From Antarctobacter heliothermus (lineage in GTDB: Bacteria; Pseudomonadota; Alphaproteobacteria; Rhodobacterales; Rhodobacteraceae): a DNA stretch of 64,000 nt. Under the pieces are notes generated by a model. The model did no database searches. It worked only from the letters and a program-made list of their open reading frames with translations, and was not told where the DNA came from. Below are positions 9,782 through 18,633 of this stretch, piece after piece. A program made the translations under genes and the position numbers. Numbering within the stretch: the stretch's first letter is position 1; each line of letters starts with the position of its first letter. The DNA lies in assembly GCF_002237555.1 (NCBI RefSeq), contig NZ_CP022540.1, positions 186,001-250,000 on the forward strand, read 5' to 3'.

Positions 9782-10699
9782 ATGGCCACCTATGACGCAG
9801 GCTCATACTTCAGCTATGCGCTGAATTCCGGGACAACTTACGACTTTCTGGAGCAAGTTTCGTCGCCGCCATTTACTTACGACGATACCGAGGCGGACAA
9901 CACCTTTGAGGTCGGCGACGACATCAATTCGAATGAGGTCGTCACGACATTTCTGGGAACGATCATCCTGCCGATTGCGGGCGGTGGCACGGTCGAAGCC
10001 ATGGTCGGGGAGTTTTCCTCGGTCGGGTCCAACCAGCGCGTCTTGATCCTGCCGGATGGTCTGGACCCTTTAAACGTGACACTGCCCGCCAGCATCGACC
10101 TGAACGATCTGGACACCAGCGATTTCGTGACATGCTTTGCCAAGGGCACCGGGATTGCAACCGACCTGGGGACTCGTCCGGTCGAGGACCTGCGGATCGG
10201 CAATATGGTCACCACCGCGGACGGACGCCAAGTGCGCGTCAAATGGATCGGGCGCCAGACGATCCTGCCGCGGTTCCGCGGCGACCGCGCCCGGATGGTC
10301 TGCATCCGGCAAGGCGCCCTGGCAGAGGGGCTGCCGAATGCCGATCTCACGGTGACCGCGGATCACGGCATGGTGCTTGACGGATATGTGGTGAATGCCT
10401 CGGCCTTGGTGAATGGAAACGGCATCGACTGGGTTCCCCTTTCCGACCTGCCCGAGCGTTTCACTGTCTATCATGTCGAGACCGAGGCGCATGACGTGAT
10501 CCTCGCCAATGGCGCAGCGTCGGAAACCTACATCGATTATGTGGCGCGCAGCAGTTTCGACAATCACGCCGAATACCTCGCGCTCTACGGGGCCGAATTT
10601 GCGATCCCAGAGATGCCCCTGCCCCGGATCAGTTCCGCCCGGCAGGTTCCAGAGTTTCTGCGCGACCGCCTGTCAGGACAGGGCCGAAACGTCGCCTAG
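9782..10699 (+). CDS. Hint-domain protein (second of a pair)
   Basis: Paralogue of the gene at 8537 (305 residues). The N-terminal 115 residues are unrelated to those of its neighbour and rich in Thr, Asp and Gly. The Hint domain begins at Cys118 (CFAKGTGIATDLG) and contains VTADHGMVLDG and HDVILANGA. The last 80 codons are almost the same as in the first paralogue at the DNA level. GAGGAAAAAC precedes the ATG. There is no obvious signal peptide. A shared Hint module with variable N-termini resembles a polymorphic secreted-protein layout, but no toxin domain is recognisable. Confidence 0.85.
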   Translation: MATYDAGSYFSYALNSGTTYDFLEQVSSPPFTYDDTEADNTFEVGDDINSNEVVTTFLGTIILPIAGGGTVEAMVGEFSSVGSNQRVLILPDGLDPLNVTLPASIDLNDLDTSDFVTCFAKGTGIATDLGTRPVEDLRIGNMVTTADGRQVRVKWIGRQTILPRFRGDRARMVCIRQGALAEGLPNADLTVTADHGMVLDGYVVNASALVNGNGIDWVPLSDLPERFTVYHVETEAHDVILANGAASETYIDYVARSSFDNHAEYLALYGAEFAIPEMPLPRISSARQVPEFLRDRLSGQGRNVA

Positions 10700-10766
10700 G
10701 CGCGGCTCCTGCGCCGTCCGGATGTCCGGTGCGGCGCGGGCACAAATCCTAAGACTTTGTAAATTC

Positions 10767-10822
10767 GCCTCTGTAACCCATTGATTTTTGGTGACCTGAT
10801 GGCTGTCCACGCGTGGACAGCC
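10767..10822 (+). repeat. Dispersed palindrome-containing repeat, copy A
   Basis: Contains the box CGCCTCTGTAACCC, then TTGAT, 15 variable bases, and a perfect palindrome (10801-10822) whose core is CTGTCCACGCGTGGACAG. The same parts with the same spacing occur at 35370-35424 on the other strand. Here it lies between the convergent ends of the second Hint gene and gspD. There is no T-run, so it is not a classical terminator. Confidence 0.8.
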
Positions 10823-10829
10823 CAAAAGG

Positions 10830-12770
10830 TCAGTCCGAAAATTTCAACCGGCTGGGCAGCGGCGGATAGTTTTTTGTCTCCGCCGCGCGATCGATAAAGG
10901 TCGCGTCAAAGGGCTGGTTCAGATCGGCCCCGTCAAAGGGCAGCGCCCCCAGCGGGGTCTGTGGAAAACGCGTGCTATCCTCTGGCTGAATCGCAAGGCT
11001 CGCCTTCTTTGCCTCCCGCGCCAGCTCACGGGTCAGACGCGTCGCCTCCTTGTCAGAGGCCACGATCCGGGGCCGCAACAGCACCAGCAAAACCCGCTGG
11101 TTCTTGCTGCCTGATTTGCCCCGAAACAGCCCGCCCACCAGCGGCAGCTTCGAAATCCCCGGCACCCGCTGTGAGCTGGACCCAAAGCCGTTCTCCAGCA
11201 AACCGCCCAGCATGATCACATTCCCGTCGCGCACCAGAACCGTGGTCGACAGCGCCCGTTTGGCGGTGATCTCTCCACCCGCCGATGAGACCGCGTTGGT
11301 CAGGTTCGACACCTCTTGCTTGATCACCATCCGCACGGTTCCATCCGCATTGATCTGCGGCATCACGTTCAGCGTCAGACCCACGTCCTGCCGCTCAATG
11401 GTCTGGAACGGCTCATTCACCGCCCCCTGCCCCACCTGCGTGAACTGACCCGTCACAAAGGGCACGTTCTGGGCCACGACAATCTCTGCCTCCTGCCCGT
11501 TCAACGTCAGGATCGACGGCGTCGACAACAACCGCGTGCTGCGCGTCTCTGCGATGGCCGTCAACAGCCCCGCAATCCCGGTAGAGTTGTCCCCCGCCCG
11601 CCCGCCGATCACGCCGCCGTTGCCGGGGTTGGGCGTGTCGCCGTTCAGAACGGTTGAGACAAGGCTGGTCAGGCTGGGCCGCCCTTCCAAAGCAAACTGC
11701 ACCCCACCGATGATCGCATCGTTAAGGATCGCGCCGAACTGGACCGACAGGTCGGAAAAGCCATCCACCGACATCTCAAAGATAACAGCCTCGACCAGCA
11801 CCTGCGTCGGGCGGCGGTCCAGATGCTGCACCATGGTGATGATGTCCTGCATCCGGTCGGCCGGGGCGGAGATCAGCAGCGAATTGGTGCCCGGCTCTGG
11901 CACGATGCGGATCTGACCGCCCGTGCCGCCGCTGTCCGCGCCCTGAAAGCTGCGCAAGACCACATCCGCCAGTGTCGACGCCTGCGCATAGTTGATTTGC
12001 ACCACGCGGCTTTGCTGGTTGTTTTGCTGCGCATCCAGACGGCCCGACAGGATACGGATCTGTTCGCGCAGGTCACGCGGCCCCAAGACCAACAGCGCGT
12101 TGGACCGCGCATCAACGCTGACGCTGGCGCCGTCGGGAACGATGCCCATGGACTGGATCACCTGCAGCACTTCGCGCGCGTCCGCGTTGCGCAGGCGGAT
12201 CATCTCGATCGGCTCAGAGCGCGGCTGGTCGAGTTGGGAAATCAACGCCTGAATACGGCGATGATTGCCGGACCGATCCGACAGAATGATCAGCCGCGCG
12301 TTGGGCACGGTGGAAATCACCGCCTCGGACGGCAGCAGCGGGCGCACCACATCGACCACCTCAGAAACGGGGATGTGTTGCACATGGATGACACGGGTCT
12401 CGTAAAGGCCCGCCCCGGCCCCACCCGGAGACAGCTCACGCGCGGTGTTCAGCGGGACAATCCGGTCGGCATCGACACCTTGAACGATGGTCAGGCGGTT
12501 AACCTCCAGCACGTTGAGAAAGATCTCATACAGCGCGGCAGAGGTGACGTTTTCCGGAGCCAGCACGGTAACGGTGCCGCGCACGCCGGGATCAATGACA
12601 AAATTGCGCCCCGTTGCCTCTGACACGATTTCGACAAAGCTGCGCATGTCGGCATCGCGCAAATCCAACGCCCCTTGCGCCCGGACAAGCCCCGGCAACA
12701 GCATGAGAATAGCGATGATGCCCGCGAAAAACCGTGCGCGGAATCGCACCGGTCCGCTCATGTCGGTCAT
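10830..12770 (-). CDS. gspD: Type II secretion outer-membrane secretin GspD
   Basis: Forms the outer-membrane channel of the T2SS. A signal peptide (FFAGIIAILMLLPGLVRAQG) is followed by the N0 domain (FVEIVSEATGRNFVIDPGV) and N1-N3 repeats (VIHVQHIPVSEVVDVVRPLL; MIRLRNADAREVLQVI; VQINYAQASTLADVV). The secretin core shows VPFVTGQ, VGLTLNVMPQIN and the closing VPGISKLPLVGGLFR. The total is 646 aa, normal for the family. ATG 12770 was chosen because AGGAACT lies just before it; a GTG at 12785 and an ATG at 12761 are alternatives. No S-domain and no pilotin gene were seen. gspC lies just upstream. Confidence 0.95.
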   Translation of the reverse strand: MTDMSGPVRFRARFFAGIIAILMLLPGLVRAQGALDLRDADMRSFVEIVSEATGRNFVIDPGVRGTVTVLAPENVTSAALYEIFLNVLEVNRLTIVQGVDADRIVPLNTARELSPGGAGAGLYETRVIHVQHIPVSEVVDVVRPLLPSEAVISTVPNARLIILSDRSGNHRRIQALISQLDQPRSEPIEMIRLRNADAREVLQVIQSMGIVPDGASVSVDARSNALLVLGPRDLREQIRILSGRLDAQQNNQQSRVVQINYAQASTLADVVLRSFQGADSGGTGGQIRIVPEPGTNSLLISAPADRMQDIITMVQHLDRRPTQVLVEAVIFEMSVDGFSDLSVQFGAILNDAIIGGVQFALEGRPSLTSLVSTVLNGDTPNPGNGGVIGGRAGDNSTGIAGLLTAIAETRSTRLLSTPSILTLNGQEAEIVVAQNVPFVTGQFTQVGQGAVNEPFQTIERQDVGLTLNVMPQINADGTVRMVIKQEVSNLTNAVSSAGGEITAKRALSTTVLVRDGNVIMLGGLLENGFGSSSQRVPGISKLPLVGGLFRGKSGSKNQRVLLVLLRPRIVASDKEATRLTRELAREAKKASLAIQPEDSTRFPQTPLGALPFDGADLNQPFDATFIDRAAETKNYPPLPSRLKFSD

Positions 12771-12896
12771 AGTTCCTGCCCGCACTTTCGTGCCCTCTCA
12801 ATCATGTCATGCGCCGCGTGTTTCACGGTCGTTGCGCATAACATACAGGCAAAAAAAGGGCTTGTCTCCCCCCGGGCGAATCGTTCGTGCAGGCGG

Positions 12897-13370
12897 TCAG
12901 TCGCGGAAGGCCAGAAAGGCGTCTTCGCCGTGGTTGTCCACGCGCAAGCCCCCGGTTTCGATCCCGGTCACGATGACATTGTCGGTCAGAGTGTCACCAA
13001 CCCGGATCAGGCGTTCGCCAGTGGGATGCGATATGATGGCCCACCGGGTATCCCCGTCGCTGACCACCCCTTTCAGCGCAAAGCCAAGGCTGTCCAATGG
13101 CGGCGCAGGCGGGCGCGGCGGTTCCTGAAAAACCGGGGTCGGCGGGCGCGGCGGCTGCGGTTCGGGCGGCTGATAGCTGCCGAACAACGACGGCCAGCGG
13201 AGCGGCGGCTGGGGCTGGGGAATATCCAGCTCTAGCGTGTCATCCACCGGCGCAGGTGCCAGCACCGCCGCCTCTGGCAAAGGGTTTTCCAGCGCGTGAT
13301 ACAGTCCCTGACCGGCCCAGATGGCGGCGGCAAGGGTCAGTGGCGTCAACAGCCAAGTAAGCCAGCGCAT
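12897..13370 (-). CDS. gspC: Short GspC-like type II secretion protein
   Basis: A 157-residue inner-membrane protein. One membrane segment (WLTWLLTPLTLAAAIWAG) is followed by a very proline-rich linker (residues 40-105) and a homology-region domain (LGFALKGVVSDGDTRWAIIS, then ERLIRVGDTLTDNVIVTGI). GspC bridges the platform to secretin GspD. The PDZ or coiled-coil end of classical GspC is absent. I used the ATG at 13370, which has GGAGAG before it; the frame is open to 13454 and an ATG at 13382 is possible. It lies 126 bp upstream of gspD on the same strand. Confidence 0.8.
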   Translation of the reverse strand: MRWLTWLLTPLTLAAAIWAGQGLYHALENPLPEAAVLAPAPVDDTLELDIPQPQPPLRWPSLFGSYQPPEPQPPRPPTPVFQEPPRPPAPPLDSLGFALKGVVSDGDTRWAIISHPTGERLIRVGDTLTDNVIVTGIETGGLRVDNHGEDAFLAFRD

Positions 13371-13489
13371 CACGCTCTCCATCCTATCCCACGGGCGGTC
13401 TTGGGTTTTCGTGGACGCCGCCCCCTGTCCAGTGGTATCATGCACGTCGATCAAGGCAAACCTTGGCGACGATAATGAGGACAGAGCAG

Positions 13490-14002
13490 ATGACCCCCAA
13501 ACGCATGATGCTGGCGTTCATGGCGCTAGGAGTGCTGTTGCCCCTTGCGGCCTGTGGCACCGCCGAGAGTACGTCTTCGGGTTTTCGCAAGAATTACGTC
13601 GTGGCGCGGTCGGCCCTTGAAGGGGGCGAATACGGACAGGCGAACCGGCAATATGCTCGACTGATGAGCAGCGCAGGCCCGTTCCTGCCCCGTATCCAGC
13701 TGGAATATGCCCACAGCCTGTTGCGCGCGGGCAACTATGCGCAGGCCGCCCAGATGGCCGAGGCGATGTCGATGGCCAGCGATGGTGCGGCCAGTGCGGC
13801 GGCGTTGGCGGTGGCGGCCACGGCCCGGCACGAATTGGGCCTTGAGGCGCTGGCAGAGGGCAAAACGCAGGCGGGCAAGATGCATCTTGAACACGCACAG
13901 GCCTCCATGGCGCAGGTGCTGTCCACGCACCCGGAGCTCGACCCGCTGGGATCACTCGCTGGACGTCAGGCCAGCATCGCGGTGCGGCTGAAGGCGCTTT
14001 AG
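13490..14002 (+). CDS. TPR-like lipoprotein
   Basis: Protein of 170 residues with a lipoprotein signal peptide (MALGVLLPLAACG, lipobox LAAC, lipidated Cys at about residue 19). The rest is helical and Ala-rich with TPR-like helical pairs (ALEGGEYGQANRQYARL; YAHSLLRAGNYAQAAQMAEAM), as in pilus-assembly or secretion accessory lipoproteins. It is divergent from gspCD, with 119 bp between starts, so it may be a T2SS accessory protein or pilotin-like factor (inference). GAGGACAG precedes the chosen ATG. Its stop overlaps the stop of the convergent transporter gene. Confidence 0.65.
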   Translation: MTPKRMMLAFMALGVLLPLAACGTAESTSSGFRKNYVVARSALEGGEYGQANRQYARLMSSAGPFLPRIQLEYAHSLLRAGNYAQAAQMAEAMSMASDGAASAAALAVAATARHELGLEALAEGKTQAGKMHLEHAQASMAQVLSTHPELDPLGSLAGRQASIAVRLKAL

Positions 14003-14976
14003 CGGCGTCCCCAGCGCGAGCGTCGCCCTGGCGCGGGACGTGCCTTGGCCTGTTCGCGCAGAAAGACAAAAACCCCCGCCCCGATGATCAGCAGGCACCC
14101 GGCCCATGTCGCCGGAACCGGCCATTCGCCGAACACCATCCAGCCCCAGAAGATTGCCAGCGGCAGGCCGATGTATTCGAACGGCGCAATGGTAGCGGCA
14201 TCCGCCATCCGGTACGCGGCTGCAAGGCAATAGCCGACCACCCCAGAACACAGACCCAGCCCCAGAAACACCACCCAGTCCCCGGGCGCGGGCCAGACCC
14301 AGGCCCGCAGAAGAAAGATCAGGCTTTCGTTCTGCACCCCTTCAGCAAAGCGCCCGTCTCCGGCGATCAGAAAGAACAGAGTTGAGACAATCAAGAACGT
14401 CCCCTGCACATAAACAGCAAGCGCCGAAGCGCGCGTGGTCATGCCCAACCGTCGTGTTAGCACCTGCATCAAGGCGTAGAACGCCGCCGCGATGACCGGC
14501 AACAGCAACACAAACCGCGAGGCGGACACTTCGGCCTTCCACGGTTCCTGCATCACGACCACGCCCGCGAAACCAACAATCACCGCGCCAATTCGCAGCG
14601 GCCCTACCTTTTCCCCAAGGACAGGGATGGACAGCAGCGTGATCAGCAAGGGCGCGACAAAGAACAGTGCCGTCGCCTGCCCCAGCGGCAGCACTGCCAA
14701 CGCGCAGAAATAGGTCATGTTCGACAGCACGACGAGCAGCCCGCGCAACAGATGCAGGCCCGGTGTGCTGGTCTTCAGAACACCAAGGCCCCCTTCGGCA
14801 AAAACAAAGCCGAAAGAAAACACCAACCCGATGGCCGACCGGACAAAAATCATCTGATGCAGTGGATAGCCGCCTGACAACACCTTGATCAAAAGATCAT
14901 TTACCGAAATAGCGACGATCCCGAAGCAGATGAACAGGATGCCAAGGGCGGGGCGGTTGAGCTTTGTGGGGGTCAT
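13999..14976 (-). CDS. EamA/DMT-family transporter
   Basis: A 325-residue inner-membrane protein with about ten hydrophobic helices arranged as two EamA repeats (residues 10-145 and 160-305). Motifs such as FVRSAIGLVFSFGFV, ALFFVAPLLITLLSIPVLGEKV and AAYRMADAATIAPFEYIGLPLAIFWG are typical of drug/metabolite exporters related to RhaT and S-adenosylmethionine carriers. The C-terminus is basic (RRSRWGRR). The substrate cannot be told from sequence. It stands inside the T2SS region, but nothing ties it to secretion. Confidence 0.88.
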   Translation of the reverse strand: MTPTKLNRPALGILFICFGIVAISVNDLLIKVLSGGYPLHQMIFVRSAIGLVFSFGFVFAEGGLGVLKTSTPGLHLLRGLLVVLSNMTYFCALAVLPLGQATALFFVAPLLITLLSIPVLGEKVGPLRIGAVIVGFAGVVVMQEPWKAEVSASRFVLLLPVIAAAFYALMQVLTRRLGMTTRASALAVYVQGTFLIVSTLFFLIAGDGRFAEGVQNESLIFLLRAWVWPAPGDWVVFLGLGLCSGVVGYCLAAAYRMADAATIAPFEYIGLPLAIFWGWMVFGEWPVPATWAGCLLIIGAGVFVFLREQAKARPAPGRRSRWGRR

Positions 14977-15109
14977 GCCTTGGCCTTAGGGGGCGCCGTC
15001 CGGGGCTGCCTGTCTGTTTGCGACATGCATGGTCACTATGCGTTTGTGCGGAATTGCGCATCACGCAGCGACGACTAGGTTGCGCCACAGCGAACAAGGA
15101 GGGCCAATC

Positions 15110-16048
15110 ATGCCCATGGTCGACATCCGCGACGTGCGGAAACAATACGATGACGGGTTCGAGGCGCTCAAGGGCGTCTCGCTTTCCATTGAAGAGGGTG
15201 AGATTCTCGCCCTGCTGGGGCCGAACGGCGCCGGCAAGACAACTCTGATTTCAGCTATCTGCGGCATCACCCGGATCACCGACGGCAGCATCGCTGTCGG
15301 CGGCCATGACGTGATCACCGACTATCGCGCGGCGCGCAGGCTGGTTGGTCTGGTGCCGCAAGAGATCAACCTTGAACCGTTTCAGAAGGTCGCCGATGCC
15401 GTACGCTTTTCGCGCGGGTTGTTCGGCAAACGCGGTGATGAGGCGCTGGTGGAACGGATCCTGCGGCGGCTGACGCTGTGGGACAAACGCGACTCCAAGG
15501 TGATGGAGCTTTCGGGCGGTATGAAACGCCGGGTGCTGATCGCCAAGGCGCTGGCACATGAACCGCGCGTGTTGTTTCTGGATGAGCCCACCGCCGGGGT
15601 CGACGTGGAACTGCGACGCGATATGTGGGAGACCGTGCGCGAACTGCAACGCGACGGCGTCACCATCATCCTGACCACCCATTACATCGAAGAGGCCGAG
15701 GCGATGGCCGACCGGGTTGGCGTGATCAACAAAGGAGAAATCCTGCTGGTCGAGGACAAGACCAGCTTGATGGCCCGCATGGGTCGAAAGGAACTGACCA
15801 TTGATCTGGTCGATCCGATCGACACGCTGCCAGAGGCGCTGTCGGATTATGAGTTGCGCCTGACCGGCGACGGCAAGCAGATCGTCTACAGCTATGACAC
15901 GCAGGCCGACCGCACCGGGATCGGACGGTTGATGGGATTGCTGGCACAGTCTGGCTGCAATGTGCGTGACGTACACACAGCGCAGAACTCGCTAGAGGAC
16001 ATCTTTGTCGGGCTTGTGGCCGATCAGAAAAAGGAGGCCACGGCATGA
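15110..16048 (+). CDS. ABC transporter ATP-binding protein (YadG-like)
   Basis: A 312-residue ATPase subunit of an ABC-2 exporter. Walker A is GPNGAGKT (residues 38-45), the signature is LSGGMKRR, and Walker B is [12 protein letters not shown] followed by the H-loop TTHYIEEAE. The order and wording ([30 protein letters not shown]) match the YadG group closely. The start follows a strong AAGGAGGG site at 15110. It overlaps the permease gene by 4 bp (ATGA), so the two are made as one unit. The cargo is unknown. Confidence 0.92.
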   Translation: MPMVDIRDVRKQYDDGFEALKGVSLSIEEGEILALLGPNGAGKTTLISAICGITRITDGSIAVGGHDVITDYRAARRLVGLVPQEINLEPFQKVADAVRFSRGLFGKRGDEALVERILRRLTLWDKRDSKVMELSGGMKRRVLIAKALAHEPRVLFLDEPTAGVDVELRRDMWETVRELQRDGVTIILTTHYIEEAEAMADRVGVINKGEILLVEDKTSLMARMGRKELTIDLVDPIDTLPEALSDYELRLTGDGKQIVYSYDTQADRTGIGRLMGLLAQSGCNVRDVHTAQNSLEDIFVGLVADQKKEATA

Positions 16049-16806
16049 ACCTCCCCGCAGTCCTGTCGATCTACAAATTCGAGATGCTGCGGTTTTTCCG
16101 CACCATCCTGCAAAGTTTCATTTCACCCGTCGTATCGACCTCGCTCTATTTCGTGGTGTTCGGTGCGGCCATCGGGTCGCGCATCGATCAGGTGGAGGGC
16201 GTCAGCTATGGCTCGTTTATCGTGCCGGGGTTGGTGATGCTGTCCGTCATGACGCAGGCCATTTCCAACGCCAGTTTTGCTATCTACTTTCCAAAGTTCA
16301 TTGGCACCATTTACGAGTTGCTCTCTGCGCCGGTGAATTTTCTGGAAATCGTGCTGGGCTATGTCGGGGCGGCGGCGACCAAGGCGCTGTTCATCGGGGT
16401 CGTGATCCTTGGCACTTCGGCGCTGTTTGTGGATCTTGAAATCCAGCACCCCGGCGCGATGCTGGCCTTTCTGGTCCTGACCTGCGTCAGCTTTGCCCTG
16501 CTGGGGTTCATCATCGGCATCTGGGCCAAAAGCTTTGAACAGTTGCAACTGGTGCCGCTGCTGGTCGTGACGCCGCTGGTGTTTCTTGGCGGCAGTTTCT
16601 ATTCGATCTCGATGCTGCCGCCCGCGTGGCAGACAGTCGCCTACTTCAACCCGGTGGTCTATCTGGTGTCCGGGTTCCGCTGGTCATTTTTCGGAATTGC
16701 GGATGTCCCCATCGCGGTCAGTCTGGCGGCCATCGCCGGGTTTACGGCGATTTGCATGATTGCGATCTGGTGGATCTTCAAGACCGGTTGGCGCATCCGT
16801 AGCTGA
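16045..16806 (+). CDS. ABC-2 type permease (YadH-like)
   Basis: A 253-residue membrane protein, partner of the ATPase just upstream. Six membrane segments are visible. The family marker block is [13 protein letters not shown] (residues 173-185), followed by [23 protein letters not shown], shown here only as its key residues P-x-W-x-x-x-x-Y-F-N-P. This is the ABC-2 layout of YadH, NodJ and similar exporters. It ends 152 bp before the 3' end of gspM on the other strand, so its transcript runs toward the gsp block. Confidence 0.92.
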   Translation: MNLPAVLSIYKFEMLRFFRTILQSFISPVVSTSLYFVVFGAAIGSRIDQVEGVSYGSFIVPGLVMLSVMTQAISNASFAIYFPKFIGTIYELLSAPVNFLEIVLGYVGAAATKALFIGVVILGTSALFVDLEIQHPGAMLAFLVLTCVSFALLGFIIGIWAKSFEQLQLVPLLVVTPLVFLGGSFYSISMLPPAWQTVAYFNPVVYLVSGFRWSFFGIADVPIAVSLAAIAGFTAICMIAIWWIFKTGWRIRS

Positions 16807-16957
16807 GCAATCCGCCCCGTCCGGTACTCCGCTGCCGGGCGGGTCCTTCGCGGGCCGAGAGCACGCCGTGATCCTCGGCAAAGGTCGTGATGATCTCTGA
16901 CCTTCCCTCCATCAACATCACGCGTTCGCTGCACTGTCCGGAGATTAGGGTCCGGGG

Positions 16958-17458
16958 TCATTGCCCTGATGGAACTTGCGGCACCACCTCGATCACCGCC
17001 GAAACCAGCCCGTCTTCGGTCCCCCGCTCTATGCGGAAAGCGGCAAAGCGATAACCCCACAACGGCTCTACCTGGGTCAGCCAGGCGATCAGCCGGTCAA
17101 AACTGACTGCGTTGAACCGCATCTCGATCCCGTCCCCGCGCTGTGCCGAAAGCGTTGTCACGTTCTTGATCAATCCCGCGCCTTCCAGGCTGCGCTGCAC
17201 CGCCGCAAGCCCGATGGGCGCGGCCGCGCCGGGACCGGTGGCAGAGCGCAGTACCTCGGAATCCCTGACCCGCGCCGCGACCCAGACGTCAACGGCCCGC
17301 GCCTCATCCAGTGCCGCCTGCGCCGCTGCCCGCCGCTCCAGCAAGGGCCAGAGCAGACCCGCCGCCGCGCCGCAGGCGAGGACAAGACACATCACCAGCA
17401 ACAGCGCCCGCTCTCGCCCCGTCAACCTCAACATCTGTTCAACCAGCGCGCGCGTCAT
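16958..17458 (-). CDS. gspM: Type II secretion protein GspM
   Basis: A 166-residue bitopic inner-membrane protein. A short cytoplasmic tail leads to a membrane helix (ALLLVMCLVLACGAAAGLLW) and a periplasmic coiled segment rich in Ala, Glu and Arg. The C-terminal ferredoxin-like region includes FDRLIAWLTQVEPLWGYRF, typical of GspM/PilO-like folds. It works with GspL in the platform. It overlaps gspL by 4 bp and is the last gene of the gspGHIJKLM run. Sequence conservation in this family is low, so the call rests partly on gene order. Confidence 0.87.
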   Translation of the reverse strand: MTRALVEQMLRLTGRERALLLVMCLVLACGAAAGLLWPLLERRAAAQAALDEARAVDVWVAARVRDSEVLRSATGPGAAAPIGLAAVQRSLEGAGLIKNVTTLSAQRGDGIEMRFNAVSFDRLIAWLTQVEPLWGYRFAAFRIERGTEDGLVSAVIEVVPQVPSGQ

Positions 17459-18633
17459 CCGCCATTCTCCGGCAGGCCAAGTTCCAGATCGGCTGTCACG
17501 CGGCCAGTGTCCTCGGCCAACCGAGCGTCACGCACGATCACGCGCAGTCCGTCTGCGGCCAACGCGTCAACCAGCGCATCGACCGCCTCGAAATCATCCG
17601 CCTTCAAGACCACCCGCATCCCGCCCGCTGGCTCCCAGGCAACCGTTTGCAGGTCAGCACCAGCGCCAGACAACACAGGTGCCGCATCGGCGAACAGATC
17701 AAGCGGCGACGCCTCATCGCTGCTGGCGCGCAGGGCGGCGCGCTCATCCGCCAGAACCCGCGCCACCTGCACCCTGATGTCGAGGATCGGGCCAGAGGGG
17801 ACAAAATGCTGTCGCGTCGCCTGTAGCGCGCGCGCCGTCACGGTCGCAGTCTCTTCGTTCACCGCATGGATCACCGTCAGTTGCGTGGTAGCCCAAAGCG
17901 CCGCCGCCGCCGCCCCCGTCAACACAGGCCATTGCCACGCCCGAACCTGCCGCCGCAAACGCGTGCGCGCGGCCTGCGGATCGGCACGCAAATCCAGCGT
18001 CAATTCCCCGCGTGAAAAGGCCCGCAACGGCGCGGACCCGGTCCTGTCCGGATCGGTCTCTAGTGGAATGCCGACCTGCTGCAACCACCCCTCGAAGGAC
18101 GGCAGAGGCGCTCCGTACCGCAAGACCTGTTGGGGGATCTCGCCCGCTGCAACCAGTCGCGCCGCCTGCAGGCACAGCGCGCCTTCAGTGGTCGTCGCGC
18201 CATCGCCGGGGCCAAACCGCACGCGCACCCGGTCGGGCGTGCCTGCGACTGTCCACATCCCCTCGGCCACCGGCAGCGCAAGGTAGTCGGGCAACACCGC
18301 CGCACAGCGCCGTCCGGACTGCCCGCGCCACGCTGCGATCTGCCCGCGCTCTGCGACCATGACCTTGGACCAGGTTTCGGCCATGCCCTCGGGCGCGAAG
18401 GGCCGCAGTTGCAGCGTCGCGGCGTCCGCGCCCAGCATGTCGGCCAGTTGCCGTTGGGCGACCTGTTCACGCCCGCGACCGCGCAATCCCTTTGGCAGGT
18501 CCAGCGTCACCACTGGCACCTCTTCGCCCGGCACCAGCGCCACATAGCGGCCACGCGGGGCCGGTTCCGTGATCGGGGCCGTTGCCAATCCGGGGTCCGG
18601 AGGCGGCGCTTTTATGTCTACTTTGTCAATCAT
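17455..18633 (-). CDS. gspL: Type II secretion protein GspL
   Basis: A 392-residue bitopic protein that joins ATPase GspE to the platform. The cytoplasmic actin-like part contains GRYVALVPGEEVPVVTLDLP and VLPDYLALPV. A membrane helix lies near residue 240 (WPVLTGAAAAALWATTQL), followed by a periplasmic GspL-C domain. I set the start at the ATG at 18633, which overlaps the gspK stop by 8 bp; the frame is open much further upstream, but that stretch lies wholly inside gspK. Confidence 0.9.
   Translation of the reverse strand: MIDKVDIKAPPPDPGLATAPITEPAPRGRYVALVPGEEVPVVTLDLPKGLRGRGREQVAQRQLADMLGADAATLQLRPFAPEGMAETWSKVMVAERGQIAAWRGQSGRRCAAVLPDYLALPVAEGMWTVAGTPDRVRVRFGPGDGATTTEGALCLQAARLVAAGEIPQQVLRYGAPLPSFEGWLQQVGIPLETDPDRTGSAPLRAFSRGELTLDLRADPQAARTRLRRQVRAWQWPVLTGAAAAALWATTQLTVIHAVNEETATVTARALQATRQHFVPSGPILDIRVQVARVLADERAALRASSDEASPLDLFADAAPVLSGAGADLQTVAWEPAGGMRVVLKADDFEAVDALVDALAADGLRVIVRDARLAEDTGRVTADLELGLPENGG

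Noticed and set aside
16976..18286. Plus-strand frame of 436 codons over gspM and gspL
   Set aside because: Shadow of two overlapping T2SS genes; no recognisable domain.
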